NCBI RefSeq assembly: GCF_003308995.1
Contig: NZ_QFFJ01000001.1
Location: forward strand, 744,001-808,000
Direction: 5' to 3'
DNA: 64,000 nt
DNA from: Chitinophaga flava
GTDB taxonomy: Bacteria > Bacteroidota > Bacteroidia > Chitinophagales > Chitinophagaceae
Of this stretch, positions 16,075 through 25,184 are shown piece by piece (position 1 is the first letter of the stretch; every line of letters begins with the position of its first letter). The notes under the pieces are model-generated. The model made no database searches, was not told where the DNA came from, and saw nothing but the letters and a program-made list of their open reading frames with translations. Made by a program: the position numbers and the translations under genes.

Positions 16075-16179
16075 AAAAACAACGCAAAATAAAATGCATA
16101 CTTCGGGATTAACTGCATAGTTTTTGCAAAGATGATAAATTCAGCTTTCAGTATGTATATTTTTTTTCATTCAAAAGAT

Positions 16180-16187
16180 TAACTTTG
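16180..16187 (+). promoter_or_regulatory. -7 box (TAACTTTG) of the TonB-like gene
   Basis: Perfect TAnnTTTG box 27 bases before the ATG at 16215. The -33 region is T-rich (16160-16167) without a clear TTTG. Confidence 0.5.
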
Positions 16188-16214
16188 ACGCTTACAGGCG
16201 CTTAACCAGCTATC

Positions 16215-17105
16215 ATGGAGGAAAAAAACAGTAAAAAAAATGTTCAGGCTTTAGGAGTAACAATCGGCGTACATGCGCTGCTGTTAGCAGCATTAATGTT
16301 TGCCGGTTTTTCAGCGCCGCCGCCACTCCCCGACCAGGACCTGGGCATGGAAGTGAATCTGGGTACTTCTGATGATGGAATGGGCGATGTACAACCACTT
16401 AACCCAAATCCTCCCAGTGCAGATGCATCTACCCCTGCGCCTGCAGAAAATGAAGCCGCTGCCACTGAAAAAGATAATAGTGAACACCAGGAAGTAGCCA
16501 CACAGGACGATGAAGAAGCGCCGGAGATTAAAAAACCTGAGAAGCCTGTGGTAAAGCCTAAAGAGCTTCCTAAAAAACCAGCGCCAGTACCTGCCAAACC
16601 GGTAAAAAAACCGGCGGCAGAACATCCGCCTACCCCTGCCCCACCAGCACCCAAACCCAAAGCGGTATATGCTGGCGGTAGCAGCACCAATGCCAACAGT
16701 GGTAATGGCGCGCAGGGCTCCAACAATTCCACCGGTGAAGGAAATACCGGTAAACCCGGCGACCGTGGCCAGATCAATGGTGATCCTAACGCTAAAGGAT
16801 ATACGGGCGGCGGACTTGGTGGGGGCCGTTCCGACTTTCACCTGAACGGAAGAAACCTTATCGGCAGACCTAGCGTTACCTACGACGGAACAGAATCCGG
16901 CTATGTAGCCATCAATATAAAGGTAGACCAGCGGGGGAACGTGATAGCAGCCACTTTCAGCATGAAAGGTTCTACCCTCAGCAATCCACAACTGATAGAC
17001 ATTGCGCGGAAAGCAGCTTTGAATGGTCAGTTAAAATATAATGCCAACCCGGACGCACCTGAAGTGCAGTTCGGAACTATCCGTTTTTATTTCAAAGCAG
17101 AATAA
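16215..17105 (+). CDS. TonB-like energy transducer
   Basis: A 296-residue protein expected to link inner-membrane proton motive force to outer-membrane receptors. It has one N-terminal membrane helix (about 12-31), a Pro/Lys/Glu-rich periplasmic spacer (about 55-150) and a Gly/Asn/Ser-rich flexible stretch (about 155-205). The TonB-like C-terminal domain (about 215-296) has SGYVAINIKVDQRGNVIAAT and IARKAALNGQLKY. No exbB/exbD gene is next to it inside the window, although such genes usually precede this type. Downstream is a DUF5723-type gene and folC. Confidence 0.85.
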   Translation: MEEKNSKKNVQALGVTIGVHALLLAALMFAGFSAPPPLPDQDLGMEVNLGTSDDGMGDVQPLNPNPPSADASTPAPAENEAAATEKDNSEHQEVATQDDEEAPEIKKPEKPVVKPKELPKKPAPVPAKPVKKPAAEHPPTPAPPAPKPKAVYAGGSSTNANSGNGAQGSNNSTGEGNTGKPGDRGQINGDPNAKGYTGGGLGGGRSDFHLNGRNLIGRPSVTYDGTESGYVAINIKVDQRGNVIAATFSMKGSTLSNPQLIDIARKAALNGQLKYNANPDAPEVQFGTIRFYFKAE

Positions 17106-17199
17106 AAAAACCATATAGCAGATTTTCCTGATCCCGGATTAGTGCGTGAGAGATGCCGTGAAGATGATACCAACAACTGTTCACCGCATGTTTCATCAC

Positions 17200-17220
17200 T
17201 TTTCCGTGTGTCACGGAAAA
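17200..17220. terminator. Perfect inverted repeat after the TonB-like gene
   Basis: ttttccgtg (17200-17208) and cacggaaaa (17212-17220) form a 9-bp stem with a 3-base loop. No T-run follows on the plus strand, so it may be a weak terminator or an operator for the next gene, which starts 50 bases later. Confidence 0.35.
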
Positions 17221-17269
17221 CTGTAGTCATGAGAAACCTGTCTATTTAAAGCCAACGTTGATTGTCAGC

Positions 17270-18700
17270 ATGTATCGTATCCTATTAAACACTATCTTCT
17301 TGTTATTGCTGGCAGGTGCCGCGATAGCACAAACTTTTCCCGGTTATAACGTCAGCACTTATGCCGGCATTCACGGTGTTCTCAGCAACCCCGCCAGTGC
17401 TGCAGGCTACCGTTATAAATGGGATGTCAATATTATCGGGGCTGATGTAAAGGCGGGCAACACCTACGCCCGTGTGCCCAAGTCCACACTCACTCACATA
17501 CCCAAGAACTGGAAGCCTAACCAGGATTATTTTCTGGACACCACCGCCCAGCGCAAACAGAACGGCTGGATGATGGCGGAAATCGTACTGCCTTCTGTGT
17601 TATATGCTATTGATGAAAAACAATCGGTCTCCTTTGTGTGGCGTATGCGCAGCAGCGGAAGTGCCGGCAACCTGCCTACTCCGCTGGCTAACTTCTTCAG
17701 TGACTTTCCCAATCTGCAATACCGCGGCAAAAGCCTTACCATAGAAAAAGCTGCTGCCAGCATGCATGTCTGGAATGAACTGGGCTTCAGTTATGCCCGG
17801 GTTATTAAAGAAGGTTATACCAGCCGCTGGAAAGCCGGTATCACCGTAAAACTACTCAGTGGTGTGGCAGCTGGTTACTCGCAGGTGGCAAACACCAACT
17901 TTGTGCTTAACACCAAACGCAATGCAGATATTACCAGCGGTACGCTCCGTTATGGTTATAGCCAGGAGCTGGACCACTGGAAAAAGCCGGACCTCAGTAA
18001 TATACAGCTCTTTCAAAACAACGGTATAGGTCTTGATCTTGGCGTTATCTATGAATACCGTCCGGACAATGGCGGTTGGGGCAAACGCGAAGGCACCGAC
18101 GCAGATGACTATAAATTCCGCCTGGGTGTTTCCATCACCGATATCGGCAGGATTAAATATGTCAAAAGTGCCAATAATACAGACCTTAGCCTGGTAAAAG
18201 ACAACCTCGATCCCAGGCAGATTACCTATCGTGACAAAGAAAGTTTGAAACAATATTCCACCCGGCTCAACCGGTATTTCACGCCTATGGCCAGCGACAG
18301 TACCTTCCATATGTCTCTGCCTGCCGCGCTGAACCTGATGGGGGATTACAATATTGACAGCCGTTTTTTTGTCAGTGCCAATGCAGTCATTGCCCTGAAT
18401 GCAGGAAACAGGAATTTTTACAAAACATATGCGTTGACCCAGTTGTTAATAACACCGCGGTATGAAACAGAGCGGTTCGGGGCCTATATGCCGTTTGTAA
18501 TCAACCATAACGGACAGGCAGATGTAGGGGCTGCCGTACGTTTCGGACCGTTGGTACTGGGCTCTTACAGTCTTTTTACCACGCTTTTTCAAAGCCGCAT
18601 CAACCATGCGGACGCTTTCGTAGCTTTGCGGCTGAATCCGGGCATGCTGGGACGTCGCAATGGCGATAAAAAAGAGTTGGGCTGCCCGGTAAATTTTTAA
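17270..18700 (+). CDS. DUF5723-like outer-membrane protein
   Basis: A 476-residue secreted protein from the ATG at 17270 (MYRILLNTIFLLLLAGAAIA, a signal peptide). A TTG 12 bases upstream is an alternative start but disrupts the signal peptide less sensibly. After the signal comes TFPGYNVSTYAGIHGVLSNP followed by A-S. The remaining sequence is beta-rich with many alternating strands and ends in LRLNPGMLGRR..., consistent with a porin-like barrel of the DUF5723 type. The function is unknown. It lies between the TonB-like gene and folC in the same direction, 9 bases before folC. Confidence 0.75.
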   Translation: MYRILLNTIFLLLLAGAAIAQTFPGYNVSTYAGIHGVLSNPASAAGYRYKWDVNIIGADVKAGNTYARVPKSTLTHIPKNWKPNQDYFLDTTAQRKQNGWMMAEIVLPSVLYAIDEKQSVSFVWRMRSSGSAGNLPTPLANFFSDFPNLQYRGKSLTIEKAAASMHVWNELGFSYARVIKEGYTSRWKAGITVKLLSGVAAGYSQVANTNFVLNTKRNADITSGTLRYGYSQELDHWKKPDLSNIQLFQNNGIGLDLGVIYEYRPDNGGWGKREGTDADDYKFRLGVSITDIGRIKYVKSANNTDLSLVKDNLDPRQITYRDKESLKQYSTRLNRYFTPMASDSTFHMSLPAALNLMGDYNIDSRFFVSANAVIALNAGNRNFYKTYALTQLLITPRYETERFGAYMPFVINHNGQADVGAAVRFGPLVLGSYSLFTTLFQSRINHADAFVALRLNPGMLGRRNGDKKELGCPVNF

Positions 18701-18709
18701 TTTACCCTT

Positions 18710-19999
18710 ATGAACGCATATAACGAAGCACTGGAATATCTCTACGGCCGGCTGCCCATGTTTACCAGAGTGGGTGCCAGCGCGTATAAAACAGACCTGC
18801 ATAATACTATTGCCTTATTAGATCAGCTTAACAATCCTCAGCATACCTTCAAAACCATACATGTAGCCGGCACTAACGGCAAAGGCTCTACGAGCCATAT
18901 GCTGGCGGCCATCCTGCAGCAGGCGGGCTATAAAACGGGCCTTTACACCTCCCCCCACCTGCTCGACTTCCGGGAACGTATCCGCATCAACGGACAGGTA
19001 GCGCCCGAAGATTTTGTGGTGGACTTCACCAATAAGATGCGGCCTTATATAGAAAGCATCTCTCCATCCTTTTTTGAGCTGACTGTAGCGATGGCGTTCA
19101 ACTACTTTTCTCAGGAACAGGTAGACATTGCCATCGTTGAGGTAGGCCTTGGCGGCCGGCTGGACAGCACCAATGTAATCACGCCGGAACTGTCTCTCAT
19201 CACCAATATCAGTTTCGATCATAAACATATCCTGGGCGATACACTGCCCCTTATTGCTTCTGAAAAAGCCGGCATTATCAAAGCCGGTGTGCCTGTAGTG
19301 ATCAGTGAAACACAGCCCGAGATCGCCTATGTGTTCAGGGACAAAGCCGCTGAAATGGGCGCACCACTGCACTTTGCCGACCAGGAATGGATGGTGGACG
19401 GCAGCGCTATTGTCAGCAATCATCTGGAACTAACGCTGCTGGATACACGACAGGGAAAAATGTATGATGTACGGCTGGACCTGAGCGGGCAATACCAGGA
19501 AAAAAATGTGATGGGTGTGTTGTCTGCCGTTAAACTATTACAACAACAGGGCTGGCATATCACCTGGGAGCATATCAGTGCAGCATTATCCCATGTACGT
19601 AAACTTACCGGACTGCGGGGACGCTGGGAAGTGGTGAATGAGCATCCGCTGACCGTGATGGACGTAGGTCATAATGAAGCCGGCATCCGGGAAGTAGTGC
19701 AGCAGCTGGAACATGTCAACTACCAGCGGCTGCATATTGTGACTGGCTTTGTGAAGGATAAAGAGGTGGAAAGCGTATTGCCGTTATTTCCAGATACGGC
19801 TACCTATTATTTCTGCCGCGCACAGATACCGCGTGCCATGGACGAAGTGGAACTAGCCCAACTGGCCATGGCTAAAGGACTGCAGGGCCGTGCCTACGAA
19901 TCGGTACAGGCTGCACTGCAGGCCGCACGGCAACATGCCAAACCGGAAGACATGATACTGGTTTGCGGCAGTTTCTTTATTGTAGCAGAAGCGATGTAA
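18710..19999 (+). CDS. folC: Bifunctional folylpolyglutamate synthase/dihydrofolate synthase
   Basis: Mur-ligase-family ATP-dependent enzyme that adds glutamate to dihydropteroate and to folates. The 429-residue length is normal. It has the P-loop GTNGKGST (about 54-61) preceded by HVA, the SPHL signature (about 82-85, YTSPHLLDF), EVGLGGRLDSTN (about 143-154) and a FDHKHILGDT segment. The C-terminal domain starts near GLRGRWEV. Start ATG at 18710 follows the DUF5723 stop by 9 bases. It converges with the Nudix gene, whose stop begins at the next base. Confidence 0.95.
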   Translation: MNAYNEALEYLYGRLPMFTRVGASAYKTDLHNTIALLDQLNNPQHTFKTIHVAGTNGKGSTSHMLAAILQQAGYKTGLYTSPHLLDFRERIRINGQVAPEDFVVDFTNKMRPYIESISPSFFELTVAMAFNYFSQEQVDIAIVEVGLGGRLDSTNVITPELSLITNISFDHKHILGDTLPLIASEKAGIIKAGVPVVISETQPEIAYVFRDKAAEMGAPLHFADQEWMVDGSAIVSNHLELTLLDTRQGKMYDVRLDLSGQYQEKNVMGVLSAVKLLQQQGWHITWEHISAALSHVRKLTGLRGRWEVVNEHPLTVMDVGHNEAGIREVVQQLEHVNYQRLHIVTGFVKDKEVESVLPLFPDTATYYFCRAQIPRAMDEVELAQLAMAKGLQGRAYESVQAALQAARQHAKPEDMILVCGSFFIVAEAM

Positions 20000-20557
20000 T
20001 TACTTCATTTCCATTTTTCCCAGGTGCAGCAAGGCGTAACAAAGGCCGGTAACATGCAGGCTGTGGATGATTTTATTATCCATAAGCAGTTGCTGCACTT
20101 CGGGAATGGACATCAATACCACTTCTATTTCTTCATTATCATCCAGGTCCTGTTCTTTCACCTTACGGCCACCGGTGGCGAGGAACATGTGTGTATAGTT
20201 ATTGCTGGAAGCTGTATTGGCAGCAACTTTACCCATTGGTATTAACTCTTTGAAAGCGTAGCCGGTTTCTTCCAGTAGTTCACGTTCCATGGCAAACTCC
20301 GGAGAGGGGTCTGTTTTATCCATGGTACCGCCGGGGATTTCGAGTAATGTTCTGCCAACGCCCTGACGGTATTGACGGATCATAATCACCTGGTTATCTT
20401 CCGTGAGGGCCACGGCGTTTACCCAATCGCTATATTCCAGTACGTAATAAGGCTCTACAATATTCCCCTGCGGGGTCAGGCATCTGTCTTTACGCGCGGT
20501 TAACCAGTTGTCTCTGAAGAGATATTCAGATGACAACAGTGTCCAATCCATATTCAT
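20000..20557 (-). CDS. Nudix hydrolase (ADP-ribose pyrophosphatase-like)
   Basis: A 185-residue hydrolase of nucleoside-diphosphate-linked substrates. The second half of the Nudix box, RELLEETGY, is intact near residues 90-98. The first half (GGTMDKTDPSPEFAME) carries Asp-Pro where the standard box has Glu and looks one residue longer. The N-terminal domain (YVLEYSDWVNAVALTEDNQV) is typical of ADP-ribose/ADP-sugar pyrophosphatases. It is the last gene of ABC ATPase-YfiT-Nudix, 9 bases after the YfiT-like gene. Confidence 0.85.
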   Translation of the reverse strand: MNMDWTLLSSEYLFRDNWLTARKDRCLTPQGNIVEPYYVLEYSDWVNAVALTEDNQVIMIRQYRQGVGRTLLEIPGGTMDKTDPSPEFAMERELLEETGYAFKELIPMGKVAANTASSNNYTHMFLATGGRKVKEQDLDDNEEIEVVLMSIPEVQQLLMDNKIIHSLHVTGLCYALLHLGKMEMK

Positions 20558-20566
20558 AATAATACT

Positions 20567-21094
20567 TTACCAGTTCATGCGTTCTTTCAGTCCCTGGATA
20601 TGGCCCAGGTGATGCTTTCCGTGCCATGCGTAGTTGGCAGCCTGTGTTTTCAGGTTAAAGCGCCGGCCATGTTCCGGGTGAATAAAAGTACGTTCCCATT
20701 GTTCGGGAGTCAGACGTTCCATCAGGTTGGCCCAACGGGTGTGCAGGGCATGCAGGAGGGTGATCGATACGTTGATGGGTGTATTTTTCACATCTTCCAG
20801 CTCAGCCCAGGCTGTTTCGTCGTACGGTTTAATAATAGGTTTTTCTTCTGTCAGCGCCATTTTCATGCGGATGATACCATTGATATGGCTGTCTGCCAGA
20901 TGGTGCACTACCTGTGTGATATTCCATCCACCGGGCCTGTATGGCTTTTGCAGCTGAAACTCGTCCAGATTCTGCACCGCCATTTCCACGAGGGTAGGCA
21001 GGTCGCGTATATCATAGATATGTTCCCGCAGCATGGCGGGGCTGTAATCCGGGAGCGGTTCAAATCGACCGATAGGATATTGTAATGCTTCCAT
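20567..21094 (-). CDS. YfiT/BstA-like DinB-fold protein (putative bacillithiol S-transferase)
   Basis: A 175-residue four-helix-bundle metalloprotein of the DinB/YfiT superfamily, starting MEALQYPIGRFEP (ATG at 21092-21094). The longer frame to 21151 would overlap the ABC gene and is rejected. The metal-binding His residues are visible in QVVHHLADSH (about 61-70) and near the C-terminus in HGKHHLGHI. Known: such proteins bind nickel or zinc and several transfer bacillithiol to electrophiles such as xenobiotics. BshB1 at 4511 shows that this genome likely makes bacillithiol. It starts 13 bases after the ABC ATPase stop. Confidence 0.85.
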   Translation of the reverse strand: MEALQYPIGRFEPLPDYSPAMLREHIYDIRDLPTLVEMAVQNLDEFQLQKPYRPGGWNITQVVHHLADSHINGIIRMKMALTEEKPIIKPYDETAWAELEDVKNTPINVSITLLHALHTRWANLMERLTPEQWERTFIHPEHGRRFNLKTQAANYAWHGKHHLGHIQGLKERMNW

Positions 21095-21107
21095 AAGCGG
21101 GGTTTTA

Positions 21108-21872
21108 TTAAGACTCTCGAAGGTCTTTCCCGGTAAGATGGATGAATACATCTTCGAGATTGGCCTTCTTCACTTCTTTACTGCGTTCAAACCCTTTGGA
21201 CACCAGGTTGTCGATGAGCGCATCAGGTGAGTCGATAGCGATGACCTGACCGCTGTCTACGATGGCGCAGCGGTCGCAGAGGAACTCAGCTTCGTCCATG
21301 TAGTGGGTGGTAATAACGACGGTGGTGCCCTGAGCCCTTACCTGCAGGATCAGGTCCCAGAGGTTGCGTCTTGCCTGCGGGTCGAGGCCGGTGGTAGGTT
21401 CATCCAGGAAGATGATCCTGGGTTTATTAATCAGGGTGGTGGCGATAGAGAAACGTTGTTTCTGTCCGCCGGAGAGCTCTTTGTATTTGGATCTGGCTTT
21501 ATCTTCCAGGTTAAAGAGTCGCAGCAGTTCCATCGGTTCTACAGGCTGGTTGTACAGGCCGCCAAACATTTCAATCAGCTCTACCAGGTTAAGTCCGGGG
21601 TAATAACCGGAGCTTTGCAGTTGTACACCGATGATTTTTTTGATATTGTTGGGAGCAGTATCCAGGTCGAATCCGCCTACGGTCACTTTGCCTTCTGTTT
21701 TCTCGCGGAGTGTTTCAATGATCTCAAGGGTAGTGGATTTTCCGGCGCCGTTAGGCCCTAACAGGCCGAAGATCTCATGTTCATATACTTCAAAGCTAAT
21801 ACCCTTTACAGCGGTGAATTCCCCGTATTTTTTCACCAGGTTCTTCACCTCAATGATCTTGTTCTTTTCCAT
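21108..21872 (-). CDS. ABC transporter ATP-binding protein
   Basis: A 254-residue nucleotide-binding subunit of an exporter of the CcmA/DrrA/YadG kind. It has Walker A GPNGAGKSTT (about 39-48), the signature LSGGQKQRF (about 138-146), Walker B IIFLDEPTTGLDP (about 158-170) and an H-loop in VVITTHYMDEAEF. The C-terminus carries a short DUF-like tail. No membrane permease gene is adjacent: upstream is a CAP lipoprotein and downstream are YfiT and Nudix. The permease is therefore either elsewhere or lost. Confidence 0.93.
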   Translation of the reverse strand: MEKNKIIEVKNLVKKYGEFTAVKGISFEVYEHEIFGLLGPNGAGKSTTLEIIETLREKTEGKVTVGGFDLDTAPNNIKKIIGVQLQSSGYYPGLNLVELIEMFGGLYNQPVEPMELLRLFNLEDKARSKYKELSGGQKQRFSIATTLINKPRIIFLDEPTTGLDPQARRNLWDLILQVRAQGTTVVITTHYMDEAEFLCDRCAIVDSGQVIAIDSPDALIDNLVSKGFERSKEVKKANLEDVFIHLTGKDLRES

Positions 21873-21888
21873 GCTGCCAAATTAAAGA

Positions 21889-22012
21889 AGAATTACGAAT
21901 TATGCCTTACGAATTACGGAGTTGCCCGGAGAGCAGAGCGAACATTAACATAAAAACAAAATATTTATATGTTACAATTTGATTTTCGCTTCGTTCTACG
22001 AACAACTCCGTA
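21889..22012. repeat. AATTACGAATT-type repeat with inverted arms
   Basis: aattacgaatt and ttacgaattacgg (21889-21920) are followed by an inverted pair, tacggagttg at 21915-21924 and caactccgta at 22003-22012, enclosing an AT-rich centre. The same aattacgaatt word makes the large hairpin at 45349-45449. It could be a decayed palindromic element between the ABC and CAP genes. Confidence 0.5.
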
Positions 22013-22038
22013 AGTACGTTGTTGACAGTTTGCTTTCG

Positions 22039-22530
22039 TTAGTGTTTAATAAACACCTGGGTAAAGAAGGTAATTCTGCCTTTGCCGGCTGTGCCTATAC
22101 CGATGAGGTTATAGTCACCGAGCATGTTGCGTCGATGGCCGGGGCTTTTGATCCAGCCGTCTACTACGGCTTCCGCGTCGAGGGTGCCATAGGCAACGTT
22201 TTCAGCGGCAGCTCCTACGCGGCCCATTTTTTTGGAGACATTGGCCACGCGTTCCTCGAAGCCTTCGTGACCGAAGCCGGTGCTGCCATTAGCCATGTCG
22301 CGGCTATGGCGGCGAGCCTGCTGGCTGATGGTTTCATCGAGCTGCAGCGGTTTCAGTCCTTTGGATTGGCGGAATTTGTTGGTGTAATAGAGGATCTCTT
22401 CTTCAAGGCTTCCTCCTCCTGATGTGGTGCTGTCTGCGCGGCTGGCTGCACGTGAACACGCGCTTACCTGGAATGCGGCAAACAGGGCAAGCAGTAATAC
22501 AAGGATACTGCGGCTTTTCAAAATCGACAT
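22039..22530 (-). CDS. CAP-domain (SCP/PR-1-like) lipoprotein
   Basis: A 163-residue secreted protein with an N-terminal hydrophobic segment ending in a lipobox (FQVSAC, Cys25), then a low-complexity linker and a CAP domain. The CAP residues are visible: LDETISQQARRHSRDMA, the His of GFGHEGF, E-N-V-A-Y-G and W-I-K-S-P-G-H-R-R-N-M-L. The role of bacterial CAP proteins is mostly unknown. It stands alone with a terminator behind it (22624-22666). Confidence 0.9.
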   Translation of the reverse strand: MSILKSRSILVLLLALFAAFQVSACSRAASRADSTTSGGGSLEEEILYYTNKFRQSKGLKPLQLDETISQQARRHSRDMANGSTGFGHEGFEERVANVSKKMGRVGAAAENVAYGTLDAEAVVDGWIKSPGHRRNMLGDYNLIGIGTAGKGRITFFTQVFIKH

Positions 22531-22618
22531 AGAAATTGATGGTTAATAATGATTATAGTTCGCTTCTAGCAAGTGTTGTACCAAAAAATCAAAGCTGAAT
22601 TTTTTTTTCTGCTTCAAT

Positions 22619-22666
22619 AAAAAAACGAAGACCTGAGCGTTGCTATTGTACGTTCAGGTCTTCGTT
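22619..22666 (-). terminator. Terminator of fbp, CGAAGACC family
   Basis: A 17-bp stem with one G-U pair (22624-22640 with 22650-22666) has a 9-base loop. On the minus strand it is followed by a seven-T run. It lies about 30 bases after the fbp stop. The stem base (aacgaagacc) is shared with hairpins at 45362-45436 and 49767-49810. Confidence 0.85.
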
Positions 22667-22696
22667 AAGGTGCAATTAATAAAAGAAATTCCGTTG

Positions 22697-23707
22697 TTAT
22701 TTATTCATGATATCTTTCCAGGTTTCCATCATATTTTTTGACCCGATAAAGATAGGTACACGCTGATGCAGTTGAGCTGGTTTCAGTTCCAGCAAGCGTT
22801 GACGACCGTTAGCCATCGCTATACCGCCAGCTTTCTCCATGAGAAAAGACATCGGGTTACATTCGTAGCAAAGCCGGAGGCGGCCAGAGATGTATTTGCC
22901 GAAGGCAGGGTACATGAAGATACCACCTTGTATCAGTGTACGGTGAATTTCCGCCACCATACAGCCAACAAAACGATGGCGGTAGATACGATCATTTTCA
23001 TTTTTAGCCATAAAATGATCGATGGAATGGCGGACTTTCTCTTCGTACAGATGGTAGTATCCAACGTTAACGGAGAAAATATCACTTTCCGGCGGGCATT
23101 TCAGATTGGGATGTGACAGGCAGAACTCCCCGATGGAAGGGTCGAGCGTAAAGCCCTGCACACTGCGGCGGGTGGCGTATACCATCATAGTGGATGATCC
23201 ATAGATGATATATCCGGCAGCGATCTGCTGGGTACCTGGCTGCAGGAAGTCTTCCAGATTACACTCCTCTCCTTCCGGCGACAGGCGGCGGTATACGGAG
23301 AAGATAGTTCCGATGGACACATTCACATCAATATTGCTGGAACCGTCCAAAGGATCAAGCAACACCACGTATTTTGATTTCTTAGAGTATTCGTCGGTGA
23401 AAGCGATAAAATGTTCTTCTTCTTCAGAGGCCACTCCGCAGCAATAGATGCTACCGCGCAAAGAGTTGATAAACTGTTCATTGGCAAATTCATCCAGCTT
23501 TTTCACGGATTCGCCCTGTACATTGGTTTTACCAGCTTCCCCCAGGATATCGGCGATACCGGCTTTGTTTACCTCTACGTTCACCCGCTTTGCTGCCAGC
23601 CCGATGTCCCGCAGCAAACCTGACAACTGTCCAGTTGCCCCCGGATAATTACGCAACTCCTGGATGGTAAACTCATCCAGGGTCATTACTTTTTGCTTGT
23701 GATTCAT
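22697..23707 (-). CDS. fbp: Class 1 fructose-1,6-bisphosphatase
   Basis: Gluconeogenic phosphatase forming fructose 6-phosphate. The 336-residue length fits class 1. Metal-binding motif DPLDGSSNIDVNVSIGTIFS lies at about 116-135, with the Glu loop in SEEEEHF and the substrate-binding YPAFGKYISGRLRLCYECNP near 265-285 (the usual L-R-x-L-Y-E-x-x-P pattern). Start MNHKQKVMTLDE; MTLDE at residue 8 is an alternative. It stands divergent from lysC with 144 bases between. Confidence 0.96.
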   Translation of the reverse strand: MNHKQKVMTLDEFTIQELRNYPGATGQLSGLLRDIGLAAKRVNVEVNKAGIADILGEAGKTNVQGESVKKLDEFANEQFINSLRGSIYCCGVASEEEEHFIAFTDEYSKKSKYVVLLDPLDGSSNIDVNVSIGTIFSVYRRLSPEGEECNLEDFLQPGTQQIAAGYIIYGSSTMMVYATRRSVQGFTLDPSIGEFCLSHPNLKCPPESDIFSVNVGYYHLYEEKVRHSIDHFMAKNENDRIYRHRFVGCMVAEIHRTLIQGGIFMYPAFGKYISGRLRLCYECNPMSFLMEKAGGIAMANGRQRLLELKPAQLHQRVPIFIGSKNMMETWKDIMNK

Positions 23708-23785
23708 AACGTATTGCAGTTTTCCTGGACGAAATTACAGGAAATGGGATTATTTTAATGGAAATGTCATTTATGTGTAAACAGA

Positions 23786-23817
23786 TTTTAAAACAATTCT
23801 AAACTTGCCTTACTTTG
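23786..23817 (+). promoter_or_regulatory. Possible promoter of the aspartokinase gene
   Basis: TTTT (23786-23789), 20 bases, then TTACTTTG (23810-23817). Both boxes match the Bacteroidetes consensus with one mismatch. It lies 35 bases before the ATG. Confidence 0.4.
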
Positions 23818-23851
23818 CCAAATAATTTTTTAAAAGAAGATAAACTATCAT

Positions 23852-25120
23852 ATGAAGGTTTTCAAGTTTGGCGGCGCAAGTTTAGAAAGTGTTGAACGCA
23901 TTAAGCAGGTAGCACAAATAGTTCAGTCGTTTCCGGACGACAAACTCCTGATCGTTATTTCCGCGATGGGCAAAACCACCAATGAACTGGAAAAGGTGGC
24001 CCAGAACTTTTACATGCGCAAAAGGGAAATATCGGCCCAGTTGCTGTATAATGTGGAGCAACATCATATACAGGTGGCAGAAGCCCTGCTGGGTACCCGC
24101 CAGCATCCTCTTTTTCAGCAGTTGCAACAATTCTTTACAGAAGCCGAATGGACCCTGGGTGAAAAACCCGTACGTTCCTATGACTACTACTACGATCAGC
24201 TGGTAGGCATGGGAGAACTCCTCAGCACTGCTATTGTGAGCGCATTCTTTAACACCGTAGGCCTTCATAACACCTGGCTCGATGTCAGAGATATCTTCCG
24301 TACCGATGATAACTTCAGGGATGCCAATATTGACTGGGCCTATACCCAGAAACAGGTGACCGATAAAGTGGCTCCGCTTTTCAACGAAACCAGTATCGTG
24401 ATCGCTCAGGGCTTTATCGGAAGTACCGACCAGAACGAAAGCGTGACGCTGGGCAGGGAAGGCAGTGACTATTCCGCCGCTGTATTTGCCAATATGCTCG
24501 ATGCTGAAAGCCAGACTATCTGGAAAGACGTGGAAGGCCTCAAAAATGCTGACCCCAAACTTTTCCCCAACACTATCAATATTCCTGAGATCAGTTACGG
24601 GGAAGTGATCGAAATGGCCTACTATGGTGCACAGGTGATCCACCCTAAAACCATCAAACCTTTACAGAACAAACAGATACCGCTGCTGGTAAAATGTTTC
24701 TTTGATAAAAACCTGCCTGGCACCATCATCAAAGAACAGGCAGACACCAGGCAGTTGCCCCCTATTATTGTGCTGAAACGAAACCAGGTATTGCTGACTA
24801 TCACATCTAAAGACTATGCTTTTATCACAGAAGACAAGATCAGCGATATCTATGAAACCTTTCACCGTTTAAAAGTGAAAATCAATCTGATGCAGAACGG
24901 CGCCATCAGTTTTTCCTGCTGTATAGACCATAACCCGGAAAAGATAGAGCTGCTGATCAAAGCCCTTCACAGCGGATTTAAAATCGCCTATAATGAAGGC
25001 CTTGAGCTGCTTACCGTACGGTATTACCAGGACGGACTGCTGGAAGAACTGAGCAACCATCATACGGTATTGCTGGAACAACGTTCCAGAGTGACAGTAC
25101 AGCGACTGCTGAAGAAATAA
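23852..25120 (+). CDS. lysC: Monofunctional aspartate kinase
   Basis: First step of the aspartate pathway: ATP-dependent phosphorylation of L-aspartate. The 422-residue protein has KFGGASLES (4-12), SAMGKTT, GREGSDYSAA (about 199-208) and an ACT region after about 310 (LLTITSKDYAFI...). It is shorter than LysC of E. coli (449). The allosteric ligand cannot be told. A second aspartokinase is fused in ThrA at 56167, so the two may be regulated by different end products (lysine/DAP versus threonine). The gene is single and ends at a terminator. Confidence 0.93.
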   Translation: MKVFKFGGASLESVERIKQVAQIVQSFPDDKLLIVISAMGKTTNELEKVAQNFYMRKREISAQLLYNVEQHHIQVAEALLGTRQHPLFQQLQQFFTEAEWTLGEKPVRSYDYYYDQLVGMGELLSTAIVSAFFNTVGLHNTWLDVRDIFRTDDNFRDANIDWAYTQKQVTDKVAPLFNETSIVIAQGFIGSTDQNESVTLGREGSDYSAAVFANMLDAESQTIWKDVEGLKNADPKLFPNTINIPEISYGEVIEMAYYGAQVIHPKTIKPLQNKQIPLLVKCFFDKNLPGTIIKEQADTRQLPPIIVLKRNQVLLTITSKDYAFITEDKISDIYETFHRLKVKINLMQNGAISFSCCIDHNPEKIELLIKALHSGFKIAYNEGLELLTVRYYQDGLLEELSNHHTVLLEQRSRVTVQRLLKK

Positions 25121-25141
25121 GCGTATATTTATCTTGTAATA

Positions 25142-25184
25142 AATCAGGGGTGCAATAATAGTTTGCTCCCCTGATTTTTTTTGA
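25142..25184 (+). terminator. Terminator of the aspartokinase gene
   Basis: aatcaggggtgcaa pairs with ttgctcccctgatt (one T-T mismatch) around a short loop, followed by TTTTTTTT. It lies about 20 bases after the stop codon. Confidence 0.85.
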
